Origin: Artemisia argyi
Lineage: Eukaryota > Streptophyta > Magnoliopsida > Asterales > Asteraceae
NCBI GenBank assembly: GCA_030686995.1
Contig: CM060698.1
Coordinates: 145,099,106 to 145,163,105 of the forward strand
Length of the DNA stretch: 64,000 nucleotides
Direction: 5' to 3'
In this document: one piece after another, positions 34,961-45,959 of the stretch
Numbering within the stretch: position 1 is the stretch's first letter
How the letters are laid out: the number at the start of each line of letters is the position of its first letter
The notes under the pieces: model-generated
What the model saw: the letters and a program-made list of their open reading frames with translations, nothing else
Told to the model about the DNA's origin: nothing
Database searches by the model: none
Made by a program: the position numbers and the translations under genes

Positions 34961-35343
34961 AAAAAATTAAGGTTGACATCGCTAACCTAATAAGGTTGAC
35001 ATAGCTGACCCAATAATTTAAATGGGCCAGGTCGGTTTATGTGTAAACAGGTGAAGGTTGACATAGCTGACCCAATAATTTAAATGGTTCAAGTTCGGGT
35101 TAGGGTTTTCTGACCCACTAACCTGTTAACCCGAACCTGCCAACCCGAACCCGACTCAAATTTTCACCTATAACGACAGATAGTTGTAGTGATATTTTGA
35201 TTAAACAAAATGACTTAATTAAAAAAAAATGATTTAATGAAAACTAAAAAAGATAAACAAAATACTATAAAAACATGGTAGTTTCAACATTTCCTTTATT
35301 AGTTTAAGTTTTCACTATTTTCTCTATTAGTTTAAGTTTTTAC
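34961..35343. other. Short repeats beside A1
   Basis: AAGGTTGACATAGCTGACCC with its following AATAATTTAAATGG is present twice (34990-35023, 35052-35086). AACCCGAACC motifs follow. No gene. Confidence 0.5.
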
Positions 35344-35348
35344 ATTTC

Positions 35349-36759
35349 TGATACGTGGGAATCGCACCAGGCTTTACCTCTCAAGGGTTCTTGAGAAGCT
35401 TACAACCCCCACCAGGCAGTGTACCTGATCGTTGTAGTATAGTATAGTGACAAGTACCGGGGGATTGATCGTTCAGCTAGGAATAGTGTCGCTAGGATTA
35501 GAAAACCTAAATACTAGTTCTAAAGGTGAGGGATGATTATTTTGTATTTTTATATTTTTTTGAAAGCAAGTAAAAATCTCGGGTTTTGAAGGATTTGGGC
35601 GGAATTAGTTGCTAATCAACTAACCCAATACTAAAGATGCAATCAAAATAAAATACTAAAAATGAAAATAAACTAAATTATACTAAGGTTGTGAGCAATA
35701 AGTGGAGAAAATGTGTTTACTTAGATTTCACTACTCCCTAGATATCTTTTACACGTTAATTACTTGTTATAGTTGCGTGGATGACGGATTGTATTCCTTA
35801 ATACCATTCATGGGGTGGCGCACTTAATTCCCCAATCCTATAAGTGCCTACTTCACTCCTATGTCGAGCCGGCTAAGAAGCTCCTAACATGAGATCATTA
35901 GAATTTACTCATGCATTAAATACAACCAATAAAACCTAGTGCACGTCAGTTCATGTTTCCTAAGACGTTCAAGCATGTTACCATTTGGAGATCTGCCAGT
36001 TTTCTTAAGCCTAACATCGAATTCATTCATCCAATACAACCATAAACAAGTAATCAACACATAATTAACATCTAGGTTTCATTAGATCCAAGCAAACACA
36101 AGATAGATCTAGCCTAGCATGATGGAATTAAGACAAGAACAAGATATAGACAACCAACACATAGACATATTGATTGAATTAAAAGAACACTTATCTTAAT
36201 TACACATGAAAGGGTTCAAGGGCTAAGAACCCTTGAAAAACCTGTAAAATTCGTACCAAGTTCGTACTTAGGGTTTCTCCAAAACTTCTCTTTTTTTAAT
36301 GTGAAAATTAGAAAACCATATATAGGAAATAGGGTCTGACGACGTCAAAAACAAATTTGTGACGCCGTCATCTCACCGCCAAAATACTTCTCGGACTGCC
36401 TTGATCTACTTTTGACGCCGTCAAGTGTTATGTGTTTCCTGGCCGTCATGCATTTTACTCTTGACGCCCTACCTTGTAACGCCGTCAAATCTGTACTGGA
36501 TCGTCATGGAAATTACTCTTGACGCCGTCAAGATTTTCTTCTTGACGCCGTCACCTAATATTCCCAGCAAGGAAAATTAAGACTTTGGCGTTTTCTTCAC
36601 TTTTATGCTCCAAAAACGTCCGAATTGCTTCCTTTTCCAGATTTCTCTCCCAAAGTACCTAAAATCACAAAAGGAACGATTTAGGGCAATATTTGATCAA
36701 ATAAATTCAATTCCGGGCTTAAATGACCCCCTAAAAGTGGTTCATTTTTCGCCTCATCA
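35349..36759 (-). repeat. A1 3' LTR
   Basis: On the minus strand it starts TGATGAGGCG and ends CCCACGTATCA. It has four exact TGACGCCGTCA sites (36360, 36413, 36520, 36543) upstream of a slightly changed TATA box near 36317. Confidence 0.92.
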
Positions 36760-37310
36760 TATACCCTTACACTTGAGATTTGCTTGTCCTCAAGCAAATG
36801 CGCTTTTATTCTAGTCAAAATACAAGTTAGGGGTCATTTAACACTAATATAAAAGTAATTACAACAAATAATCGTTCCACTAAAGACCAATAGACAAGCA
36901 CGGAGGTCATACACAAGCATTTCACAAATAGTGTTTAGATACTCACATCTCTCGGGTGTAATAAAGTATAAATTACATATGGAAACGGAAGATATCTCTC
37001 ACTACCTGTCATAGCAAAATAGATTACCATAGGCTTGGGAAAGGATCAAACCTCCACCACATGGCGTAAGCACCTAGGATAAACTATCAAAGAGGTCTTT
37101 TAAAGGGTTGTAACGTTAGGTGTAGGGATATGAAATACACGGTTTTGTTGGATAAAGGAAGTTTTTACTGGTGGCGAGTTAACAATCTTGGTTAATTACA
37201 TGTACAATATGGCGTTGCTAAGCCAAGACTAGACTCGACTTAAGCTAATAAATGAAAAATAACAAAAACATAAAATGAACATAGAATAAAAAGGGATGGT
37301 AGTCCGTATA

Positions 37311-37350
<40 letters not shown>

Positions 37351-39193
37351 CACATACACTCTTACCCTACCATCCAAAATAATACATCATAGGGGATATA
37401 AATTCCCCTTACACTTGAATTTTTACATACTTTACAATAAACTAATCTATTGACTCGAATTAAGATAATCAAAACACTTGGAGCACTTTTAAGATTAACG
37501 TACATATGGGGGTAATAAATGATGTTCTTCCCCATTACTCCATAAAATAAGTACTTTACCCATGAGTCCCAATCGTCCCAAAACAATATGTACAATGATA
37601 TGACTCGACTTAGCAACCATGTAATCAATTAGAAAGTTAACTTAGGGTTTAACAAATAACAATAATGCACTAAAGATGAGCGCATACACGGAAGGCTAAG
37701 GCGATTTGGTTGTACATTTAAGTGGGGTGTAACAAATTCTTCCTTTAAGTAAGATGCTTAAAGTTAGAAACGAAAAGATAGGCTCGGAGGGGTGTACTAT
37801 GGGTTTCGTGTACTAAAAATGAGTACAACGCTAATGGTGTGGGAAAAATTAGTTGACTTAACTAGCCAAGTAATATGACTTAAATGGTCAAGTAATCATG
37901 ATACGGGTTTAACACACGAGTGATCCTAATGCCTCTTATCATGTAGTAAATCCTACCACACGAATGTAGTCTCACTAGCGGTCTCGGGATGCATCACTAA
38001 CGCAAGTTCTAGAATCTAAATGCTACCGGTACACTCATAAGCACTAATAGTAAATGCTTTTCCTACCAAATCTAAAGGTGAACCTCACATATTTGGGTGG
38101 AAAATTTTTCTAAATGGTACGGTTTTTGTGCTAGTCATACAATCTCCTATCCATGAGACGCTTGCTATGGCTAAAGTTTCACTCCTAAATGTTGTAAAAA
38201 ATTTTAAATTTGGCGCTAAAATTGCACTAACAAGTATTTCTCATAGTTTTATTACACATCTACTATCAAACGAAATAAACTCAAGCGAAAGTGTACATGT
38301 AAGGTATCATCATTTTACCCTCCCCTTACACTTAAGATGAACATTGTCCCCAATGTTCAAGTAAAGAATGTAAAAGTGAAAAAGTAAAAAGAATGAAATC
38401 AAATACTCTCCTGATTCGCTCGGTATGGATAATAAGGTGGCCAGGTTAAATCTTCCTCCAAGAAAACGAACAATCAAAGCTTCCCTTCCAGAATATAAAT
38501 CATCTTCTTGTCATACATAACCTGTAAATCCTGAGAAAATAGACAAGACAACCTCGCATAAAATCGGCGGCATCCTATATAAGTTACTAAGTCCTAGAAA
38601 ACAAAATAAGATATATTGCTTGTGGAATGAAGTTTGCAGATCTCCTGGAGATCATAAAACTTAATAATTCACAAAAACCATAAGACTCCGTTAGAAAAAC
38701 AAAACTGGTAAAATTCCCAGATTTTTACACGTGACGCCGTCAAGAGTTAACTCATGACGCCGTCAGAAGTGACCTGCAGAAATTCTTATGTTAAGTTTCC
38801 GGAAAATTTCTGGAAAAACTTGGTTCTACTTCCTGGAAAATCCTGCAAAACTTCATCATGACTCAATACAAGCATTTGACTCTAACAAATACGAATATAC
38901 ATGTTCATTTAATATTGTGGAGAATCATGATCGGTTTGTTTCTTAAAAACATATTTGGGGTTTCCCCTTACACTTATCTTTTGCAAAAATACTTTTAGGC
39001 GGAGTTAAGACTCAAAGTAAAGTATTTCCACTATTTAATTGAGAAACATGATCTACCAACAATAAAAATAAAGCATGCATACGGAAGCAAATAACAAACA
39101 AACAAAATAAAATCACACAAAACATGGGTTGCCTCCCAAGAAGCGCTTTTCTTTATTTACGAGTCTTGTAGCTAGACTCAAGGTCATAGGTTA
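36760..39193 (-). other. A1 3' non-coding region
   Basis: No ORF of note. The part nearest the LTR contains GAGGACAAGCAAATCTCAAG then GTGTAAGGGTATA, the purine-biased tract that would prime plus-strand synthesis. A T tract lies at about 37319-37350. Two TGACGCCGTCA palindromes lie at about 38733-38770. It matches the A3 (51658-54109) and A2 interiors. Confidence 0.7.
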
Positions 39194-41386
39194 CTACGTG
39201 ATCTCATCGTTGGTTCCACTCTCTAGGTCGTCTTCTAAACCAGTTTTGTATTCCGGACCTAGTTGCAAGCATTCTTTGTAGAAACCAAGCATCCTATTCT
39301 TTACATACTCTACTCCTTTATGTCTATCCTCCTCATTCCTATAATAAGCCGCTTGCTTGTGTTCTTTTTCTATATTAGAGAGGAGGTGGTATTGCTCAAT
39401 TTTGTAGGGCATTTGATAGGCAACCTCATCATTTTCTTCCTTGAATCTAACTATCCCTAGAGTCAGGTCATAACTCATCCTAGTGGCCTCAACAAATGGT
39501 TTTCCAAATATTATTTGGCTTAGGCAAGCATCTATCACCGGACGAGTGTCTTCTACTATCATAAAATCGATCTCATAAGTGAGATTGCCTATAATCACAT
39601 GCAATCCCTTCACTCTTCCTGCAAAATTACTTATCAGATTCTTATTGGGCATCATCCTAAAATCAAGTTGTTTCTTCATCACCCAATTGTAATAAGTCCT
39701 AGTCATGATGTTAACAGGAGATATAGGATCGATGTAAGCTTTCCATATATGCATATGCCCGATGTTGCATGGTATGTTAATATTAGAGAGGTCTCCTATT
39801 TTGATAAGGGGTGTGCCAAGAATATATGGTCTCTCGGGACTATCGAATAAATCCTTATGGTATTCCCGTTCTTCCTTGGTAGGCAACTTATCAAAGTACT
39901 TTTCTATAGGCTCTACCTCCTCTAATTCCTCTTCCTTTTTAACCTCAACCTCCCTACTTTCATCCCTAGTCTCGGTTTCTACTCCAACTTCATCCTTGTC
40001 ACTTTCCTCTATTCCCTTATCTATCGGCCTAATGGTGACAACATTGACAAAGTTGACATGTTTGGATGATGAGGGGTCCTTAATTTGGACTCCGTTATTG
40101 GTGTCCCTAGTGTCCTTCCTAGGTGTGGTTAACGCTTGGTTGTTGAGGGCTTTCAACAAGTTGTCAATCTTGTTGGTCATCTCCGTTGGTTGTTGGTTGA
40201 ATTCGGTTTCAAACCTAGCTATGCGAGCTTCTTGAGATGCCATAAACTTTGACATCAATCCTTCAAGATTGTTGGTACTACCATAGTTGTTAGAAGGATT
40301 GTTGTTGAAAGTACGGTTGGAGGGTGGACCGTTTGGTTGGTAACGATTAGGCGGATTGGAAGAATTGGGTTGATTTTGTTTCCACCTAAGGTTTGGGTGA
40401 TTTTTCCAAGAGGGGTTGTATGAATCACCATAAGGGTTGGGCTCGGGCTTGAAAGTGTACCACTTATCTCCCGCTTCGTCGGTACGCGTGGATGCATAGT
40501 CCGCAAAAGCTGTTCCGGGGAGTTCCACACAATCACGAGTGTCGTGGGGACCACTACATAATTCGCATGAAGAAGTGATTTTGTTCACTTGGCTTGAAGG
40601 CTTAGGAGCTTCGTAAGATTTCATGAGAAACTTGACTTGGTCCTCAAGTTCCATGATCCTACGGTCGAGAGTGCTAGAATTGTTCGAAGGCAAAGATATT
40701 GCCTTGACCGTTTTGTTCAAATCACGGGGATCATTCCAACTTTCGTTGTCATAGAGAGCAAGATCTTCTATGAGTTCCCATGATTGTTCCGCACTTAGAT
40801 CACGTAGCTTACCACCGGCCGATTGGTCAATGGCTCGCCTCATGGAGAGATCGATATGGTCATAAAAGATTTGGACTTGGAGCCAAAGATCTATGCCATG
40901 ATGAGGGACTTTTTGGAGTAAGTCCTTGAAACGAGTCCATGCTTCATAAAGAGATTCATTTTGACGTTGTTGGAACATCAAGATGTCATTTCTAAGCTTA
41001 GTAGTTCTTCCCGGTGGGAAAAATTGAGCAAGGAAACGAGTGGTGAGATCATCCCATGTGGTGATGGATCCCGCGGGTAAACGCTCAAGCCATTGACTAG
41101 CTTGATCCCGTAGAGAGAATTGGAATAGGCGTAATCGGGTAGTCTCTCTAGTTGCAACATCTAGGTCTATGGAATCTACGATTTTAAGGAAGTCCTTAAG
41201 ATGTTGATTTGGATCTTCGGAACGAAGTCCATGGAATGCACATCCGCTTTGCACCAACCGGATGGTGTTTTGGTAGCCTTGGTGGCTAGGTCGGGAATAC
41301 TCTCCTAAGGTTCGGGGCCTAAGAGGTTCTAGTGGTGGGTTTTGTTGTGGTGGGATGACGGGTTCAAAGATGTTCCCATTGTCCAT
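39194..41386 (-). CDS. Athila-like gag with protease-like C-terminal domain
   Basis: 730 residues, uninterrupted. Residues 40-210 form the retrotransposon gag domain (HLKDFLKIVDSIDLD, RLFQFSLRDQASQWLERLP, FPPGRTTKLRNDI). A zinc-knuckle-like CELCSGPHDTRDC follows near residue 275. Then comes an Asn/Pro-rich linker (PNSSNPPNRYQPNGPPSN) and an acidic stretch. The C-terminal 200 residues resemble the retropepsin-like domain of such elements (KAYIDPISPVNIMTRTYYNW, IIFGKPFVEATR), but the usual D-S/T-G triad reads D-P-I, so proteolytic activity is doubtful. Gag builds the cytoplasmic virus-like particle. The ORF ends DEIT-stop, the same four residues that end the integrase of copy A3, implying that a deletion fused gag to the last pol codons. 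Confidence 0.92.
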   Translation of the reverse strand: MDNGNIFEPVIPPQQNPPLEPLRPRTLGEYSRPSHQGYQNTIRLVQSGCAFHGLRSEDPNQHLKDFLKIVDSIDLDVATRETTRLRLFQFSLRDQASQWLERLPAGSITTWDDLTTRFLAQFFPPGRTTKLRNDILMFQQRQNESLYEAWTRFKDLLQKVPHHGIDLWLQVQIFYDHIDLSMRRAIDQSAGGKLRDLSAEQSWELIEDLALYDNESWNDPRDLNKTVKAISLPSNNSSTLDRRIMELEDQVKFLMKSYEAPKPSSQVNKITSSCELCSGPHDTRDCVELPGTAFADYASTRTDEAGDKWYTFKPEPNPYGDSYNPSWKNHPNLRWKQNQPNSSNPPNRYQPNGPPSNRTFNNNPSNNYGSTNNLEGLMSKFMASQEARIARFETEFNQQPTEMTNKIDNLLKALNNQALTTPRKDTRDTNNGVQIKDPSSSKHVNFVNVVTIRPIDKGIEESDKDEVGVETETRDESREVEVKKEEELEEVEPIEKYFDKLPTKEEREYHKDLFDSPERPYILGTPLIKIGDLSNINIPCNIGHMHIWKAYIDPISPVNIMTRTYYNWVMKKQLDFRMMPNKNLISNFAGRVKGLHVIIGNLTYEIDFMIVEDTRPVIDACLSQIIFGKPFVEATRMSYDLTLGIVRFKEENDEVAYQMPYKIEQYHLLSNIEKEHKQAAYYRNEEDRHKGVEYVKNRMLGFYKECLQLGPEYKTGLEDDLESGTNDEIT

Positions 41387-41534
41387 GATGTCGGGTGGTG
41401 AAGAGTTACGAACAAAAACACAAAGAAATAAGATAGACTAAAGAAAACCTAAAAAATGAAAATAAAATCTTACTAGAAAGGAATCTAGCAAGTAGACCTA
41501 ATAAAAAGAGATTCTAACCTAGACAATAACTATT

Positions 41535-41553
41535 CCCCAGGCTGCGGCGCCAA
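41535..41553 (-). promoter_or_regulatory. A1 primer-binding site
   Basis: On the minus strand TTGGCGCCGCAGCCTGGGG, five bases after the LTR end (TATCA). It resembles the tRNA-Asp primer site usual for Athila and Tat lineages (TGGCGCCGTTGCCGGGG type) with a few changes. Confidence 0.8.
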
Positions 41554-41558
41554 AAACT

Positions 41559-42970
41559 TGATACGTGGGAATCGCACCAGGCTTTACCTCTCAAGGGTTC
41601 TTGAGAAGCTTACAACCCCCACCAGGCAGTGTACCTGATCGTTGTAGTATAGTATAGTGACAAGTACCGGGGGATTGATCGTTCAGCTAGGAATAGTGTC
41701 GCTAGGATTAGAAAACCTAAATACTAGTTGTAAAGGTGAGGGATGATTATTTTTTTATTTTTATATTTTTTTGAAAGCAAGTAAAAATCTCGGGTTTTGA
41801 AGGATTTGGGCGGAATTAGTTGCTAATCAACTAACCCAATACTAAAGATGCAATCAAAATAAAATACTAAAAATGAAAATAAACTAAATTATACTAAGGT
41901 TGCGATCAATAAGTGGAGAAAATGTGTTTACTTAGATTTCACTACTCCCTAGATATCTTTTACACGTTAATTACTTGTTATAGTTGCGTGGATGACGGAT
42001 TGTATTCTTTAATACCATTCATGGGGTGGCGCACTTAATTCCCCAATCCTATGAGTGCCTACTTCACTCCTATGTCGAGCCGGCTAAGAAGCTCCTAACA
42101 TGGGATCATTAGAATTTACTCATGCATTAAATACAACCAATAAAACCTAGTGCACGTCAGTTCGTGTTTCCTAAGACGTTCAAGCATGTTACCATTTGGA
42201 GATCTGCCAGTTTTCTTAAGCCTAACATCGAATTCATTCATCAAATATAACCATAAACAAGTAATCAACACATAATTAACATCTAGGTTTCATTAGATCC
42301 AAGCAAACACAAGATAGATCTAGCCTAGCATGATGGAATTAAGACAAGAACAAGATATAGACAACCAACACATAGACATATTGATTGAATTAAAAGAACA
42401 CTTATCTTAATTACACATGAAAGGGTTCAAGGGCTAAGAACCCTTGAAAAACCTGTAAAATTCGTACCAAGTTCGTACTTAGGGTTTCTCCAAAACTTCT
42501 CTTTTTTTAATGTGAAAATTAGAAAACTATATATAGGAAATAGGGTCTGATGGCGTCAAAAACAAATTTGTGACGCCGTCATCTCGCCACCAAAATACTT
42601 CTCGGACTGCCTTGATCTACTTTTGACGCCGTCAAGTGTTATGTGTTTCCAGGCCGTCATGCATTTTACTCTTGTCGCCCTACCTTGTGACGCCGTCAAA
42701 TCTGTACTGGATCGTCATGGAAATTACTCTTGACGCCGTCAAGATTTTCTTCTTGACGCCGTCACCTACTGTTCCCAGCAAGGAAAATTAAGACTTTGGC
42801 GTTTTCTTCACTTTTATGCTCCAAAAACGTCCGAATTGCTTCCTTTTCCAGATTTCTCTCCCAAAGTACCTAAAATCACAAAAGGAACGATTTAGGGCAA
42901 TATTTGATCAAATAAATTCAATTCCGGGCTTAAATGACCCCCTAAAAGTGGTTCATTTTTCGCCTCATCA
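41559..42970 (-). repeat. A1 5' LTR
   Basis: Same termini as the 3' LTR. Its end at 42970 meets the ATTTC duplication. A few bases on, at 43012, a Helitron 3' end begins. Confidence 0.92.
42537..42764 (-). promoter_or_regulatory. A1 5' LTR enhancer-like array and TATA box
   Basis: Exact TGACGCCGTCA palindromes at 42571-42581, 42624-42634, 42731-42741 and 42754-42764, with degenerate sites between. All lie 25-230 bp upstream (minus strand) of CTATATATAG at 42537-42546. Each palindrome is two inverted TGACG half-sites, the core bound by plant TGA-type bZIP factors. Binding is inferred. Confidence 0.6.
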
Positions 42971-43011
42971 ATTTCACTTTTATGTGTTTTTCCTTTATAA
43001 TATAGATATAC

Positions 43012-43415
43012 TAGCTAAAGGCCCGCCCGTTGGGCAGCTACCTTTTATAAATCTTCGAGAAACATAATAGTAGTAGGGTTTTTATAATCTATGAAGAACT
43101 TCTCTATATACAACGTTGGTTGTAGAGTTGGTGTAGTTGCCGTCTTTGTCACAACACAACATTTTTTTAGACCTCTCTTGCTTTTTACTTTTAAACCTCT
43201 ATTGCTTTTATGTTTGATACAATCTTTGCCTCTATGTGCTTGTCGGATGGGCTTATAATTATTTTAGGTATAGCGCAAATCTCGCCCAATATACCACCTG
43301 ATATAATCTTTGTCTCAATGTTATTGATTCCCATTCTCAAAACTTGTAACTTGGTTCCATTACACAATCTGCCTCTTTGATCAACGTTGCACAAACACAT
43401 AACTGGAGCGCCACT
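43012..43415 (-). pseudogene. Helitron helicase C-terminal remnant and 3' terminus
   Basis: On the minus strand the frame reads SGAPVMCLCNVDQRGRLCNG, then TKLQVLRMG and ISGGILGEICAIPKIIISPS. This is the GAPVM...NGT-L motif region of PIF1-like helicases encoded by Helitrons. It decays after SDKHIEAKI. Downstream, GCTGCCCAACGGGC and CTAGCTAGTATA resemble a Helitron 3' hairpin and CTAGT end (43012). The helicase is cut at 43415 by a Copia-type LTR, with the upstream part missing. Host PIF1 is less likely because of the adjacent terminus. Confidence 0.7.
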
Positions 43416-44673
43416 TGTGGAAAACTAGAAGGGGGGGTTGAATAGTTTTACGTCCTTTTTAAATTTATTACCAAAATATTTTGTAGCTTATTAAAAACTT
43501 TCGATTCGATCCCAAGTGAATTCAAGTAACAACCAATATAAGCAATTCTAATCTAATAATGAAAGTATTGAAATATAATGAGGAAAAGATAGAGTTAGAA
43601 AGATCAGACCACAACACGCGAATTTATAGTGGTTCGGCTACAAGGACACCTTCCTTGCCCTATTCCACTCCCTGAGTACCACACTCGAGAGTTTTCTTCA
43701 CTATGTCAACAAACTCCTTATGGTGGAGAAACCTTACACACCTTGGCTTACACGAGTTAATGACACTAAGCTAAATGTCGACTTTTAATCGTAGCTAGAA
43801 CCAATCTCACAACTTCTTCAAGACTTCACACCTTCACAACTTCTTCAAGACTTCACACCTTCTTCACACCTTGTCAACTTCACACTTTCTTCTATGCACA
43901 ACTAAGTCACAACTACTAAACTACTTTACAACACACCTAGTTTCTACAATCAACAAATTTACACAACACTTTTACAAATATATAGCACTACTACAAATAT
44001 GAAGATAGCTAATTACAACACTACTACAATTAGATGGATGTAGAGGAGTGTTCTTCTTCTTGCACTTGAGTGGATGAAGCTTTGGATCACTTAGAAACAA
44101 AGACTTATGAGTTATATGATCAAAGGATTTTTGATATAGAAATGGAGGTTGGATTAGAAAGTTTTTTTAGTGCAAAAAGGTGAGAAAAATATGTGGAATG
44201 ATCCAATATTTATAGGGCCAGAAAATACTGTTCTGGAGCGTGCCGGTCCCCTTAATTAGTGGGCGGTCCCCTTAATGATTAAGGGAGCCGCCTAGTAAAA
44301 TTAAGGGGGCCGCCCTACTGAACGTTTGAAAAGTTTTTCTGGATAAAATTTGCCCTTTTTGGTTGGAAATTTGAAATCATATCTTTGTAGTTTAATATAA
44401 CAATACCAAAAATGATTTACAAATATATATAAAATGTTAAAATCATTTTATAAAGTGTTATGTCTTAAGACAAGGTTTTCTTTGATCATGTAATGCATAA
44501 GATGCTTAGTTTATGCATACCTTAAGTGATATTAGATGTAGAGGTAAATATTTGTTACTAAATACTTGTTTACGTCTTAATCTTGACTTAATTTGATTTG
44601 AGTTTTGAAATTATCAAAACATAGGTTTATTGAGAAATATTAATAACGTTTTTAAACATTATTTATATCAACA
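43416..44673 (-). mobile_element. Copia-type LTR (3' LTR, about 1.26 kb)
   Basis: On the minus strand it begins TGTTGATATAAATAATG, directly after the purine tract AAAAAGGGGGAGAT (44674-44687). It ends CTAGTTTTCCACA at the helicase remnant. It contains a 5-repeat palindromic cluster of GGTCCCCTTAAT / ATTAAGGG(G/A)(A/G)CC at 44246-44325, ahead of an ATATTTATAGGG TATA-like box (about 44208). The AGTGGCGCTCC after its end is helicase coding sequence, not a primer-binding site. Confidence 0.75.
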
Positions 44674-44687
44674 ATCTCCCCCTTTTT

Positions 44688-45181
44688 GATGATTACAAAA
44701 CTTAAACTCATTAACTCAAAACTTAGTTTTTAAACAAGTATTTCAGTGAGTTTATATTTACTTCTCCCCCTTTTTGTAGAATCAAAAAGGTTATGCCGAC
44801 AATTTTCAAACGTGAAAACTTGACGGGAAGATACCTCCCCCTTGATGTGTACCCCCCCCCCCCCCCTTGTTTGGGGGCACCAAGAGAACGAGCTATGGAA
44901 TGCTTTGCAAAACAAAAATATTAGAAGCACAAGTATATACATGCAAACATATATAAGGTGATAAGAAAATAATTAAGCATGTTTGAAAAGAAGCATTCAT
45001 ATTAAAGCAATGGTTGTGTCAAGACACAACAATACAAGTAGTAATAAAGATTACAAGTAGGATAGCTAGTACATAAACTAACAACTAGAAGAATACATCA
45101 TCATGCAAAGATTACATGGACTTCATAAAGCTTGCAAGCAAAAGGGTGGTAAAGGCTTTATTTATTATGCATATCATATGC
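44688..45181 (-). other. Spacer between accessory ORF and 3' LTR
   Basis: Non-coding. It contains a poly-C run (44852-44866). It is part of the same Copia-type element. Confidence 0.5.
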
Positions 45182-45781
45182 TTAATTTGGAGAGCATGAT
45201 GGTGATGGTGGAGGAATAGGTGAGAATTGTGGTTGAGGAATTATTGGAGAGGATGGTGGAGTTGGTGGTGGTGGTGGGTTGGTAAGAAAATGTTCAATAT
45301 ATGAAAACATATATTGAATTTCATCTCTAAGACCAAAGATTACGGTTCGGTTGTGGATGCAACAAAGACAAGTATCCCCATGGGATTCAAGTAACCTCCA
45401 AGGCACGAGATTGACAAAGAATGGTGGTGTAATTGGTGGAGATGAGAGATGAGCATCAAGTGGTGATTTTGGTGAAAGTGAGATGGTAAGATGGGTGGAA
45501 ATAGGTTCTTGTGTAGGATGTGGTAATGATACTTGTGGTGACAAGTGTGAATTGATGTAGTCATTGATTGATGAGGTTGAGGGTATGGAGGATGATGAAG
45601 TTCCATGAGTGGAAGGTGTTTTGGATGGTGCATTAGGTGCATTTGGAGATGAACATTTTGGTGGAGGTGATGGGGTTTTGTTGTCTTCATTTGTTAAGTC
45701 AATGAAGAGTTGTTTTGGAGGGATGATCACAAGCTTTTGTTTCTTAGAGGCCTTGGAGTTTGAGGTGCTTGGTGGAGTCAT
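45182..45781 (-). CDS. Retroelement accessory ORF, Pro/Ser-rich, unknown function
   Basis: 199 residues, intact. The N-terminus is Lys-rich with a possible nuclear signal (SKASKKQKLVIIPPKQLFID). A Ser/Pro-rich low-complexity centre follows. A conserved-looking patch near residues 130-165 reads GDTCLCCIHNRTVIFGLRDE then IQYMFSYIEHFL. The tail is poly-Pro. I recall similar ORFs with a CxCCxHNR...LRDE patch near the 3' LTR of large Asteraceae Copia elements, without assigned function (memory, unverified). It lies 0.5 kb upstream of a polypurine tract and LTR, which supports a retroelement origin. It does not look like gag, env or pol. Confidence 0.55.
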   Translation of the reverse strand: MTPPSTSNSKASKKQKLVIIPPKQLFIDLTNEDNKTPSPPPKCSSPNAPNAPSKTPSTHGTSSSSIPSTSSINDYINSHLSPQVSLPHPTQEPISTHLTISLSPKSPLDAHLSSPPITPPFFVNLVPWRLLESHGDTCLCCIHNRTVIFGLRDEIQYMFSYIEHFLTNPPPPPTPPSSPIIPQPQFSPIPPPSPSCSPN

Positions 45782-45959
45782 GATGATTTGGATGAGAGAT
45801 GATGAGATGAAGAATGGTGATTATGGAGGGAATTTATAGTATGGAAATGGTTGATTTAGGTAAATATTTGAAATGGTTGAATGAGATTCTAAAATCAGTT
45901 GGGTTAAAATGGGAAATGGTAGCTGATACTAGAGAAAGGGTTCACAAGATGCAAAAGAA

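Larger units (their letters stand above)
35349..42970 (-). mobile_element. Athila-like Ty3/gypsy element copy A1 (complete ends, pol deleted)
   Basis: It is flanked by ATTTC at 35344-35348 and 42971-42975. The LTRs at 35349-36759 and 41559-42970 differ at roughly 20 positions by eye over 1.4 kb, so the insertion is young. A primer-binding site complementary to tRNA-Asp follows the 5' LTR on the minus strand. The interior holds one long gag-protease-like ORF and then 2.4 kb of non-coding DNA. No RT, RNase H or integrase. It should depend on proteins from a relative for movement. Confidence 0.93.

Noticed and set aside
40255..40554. Second-frame ORF inside A1 gag (also 39599-40235 on the plus strand)
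   Set aside because: Overlaps the well-supported gag frame and has biased low-complexity composition.
43392..43415. Primer-binding-site-like TGGCGCTCCAG next to the Copia LTR
   Set aside because: The bases are in frame with and encode the GAPVM helicase motif, so they belong to the Helitron target, not to a primer site.
45340..45690. His-rich ORF overlapping the Pro/Ser-rich accessory ORF
   Set aside because: Frame-shifted shadow of CCA/CAT-rich codons.
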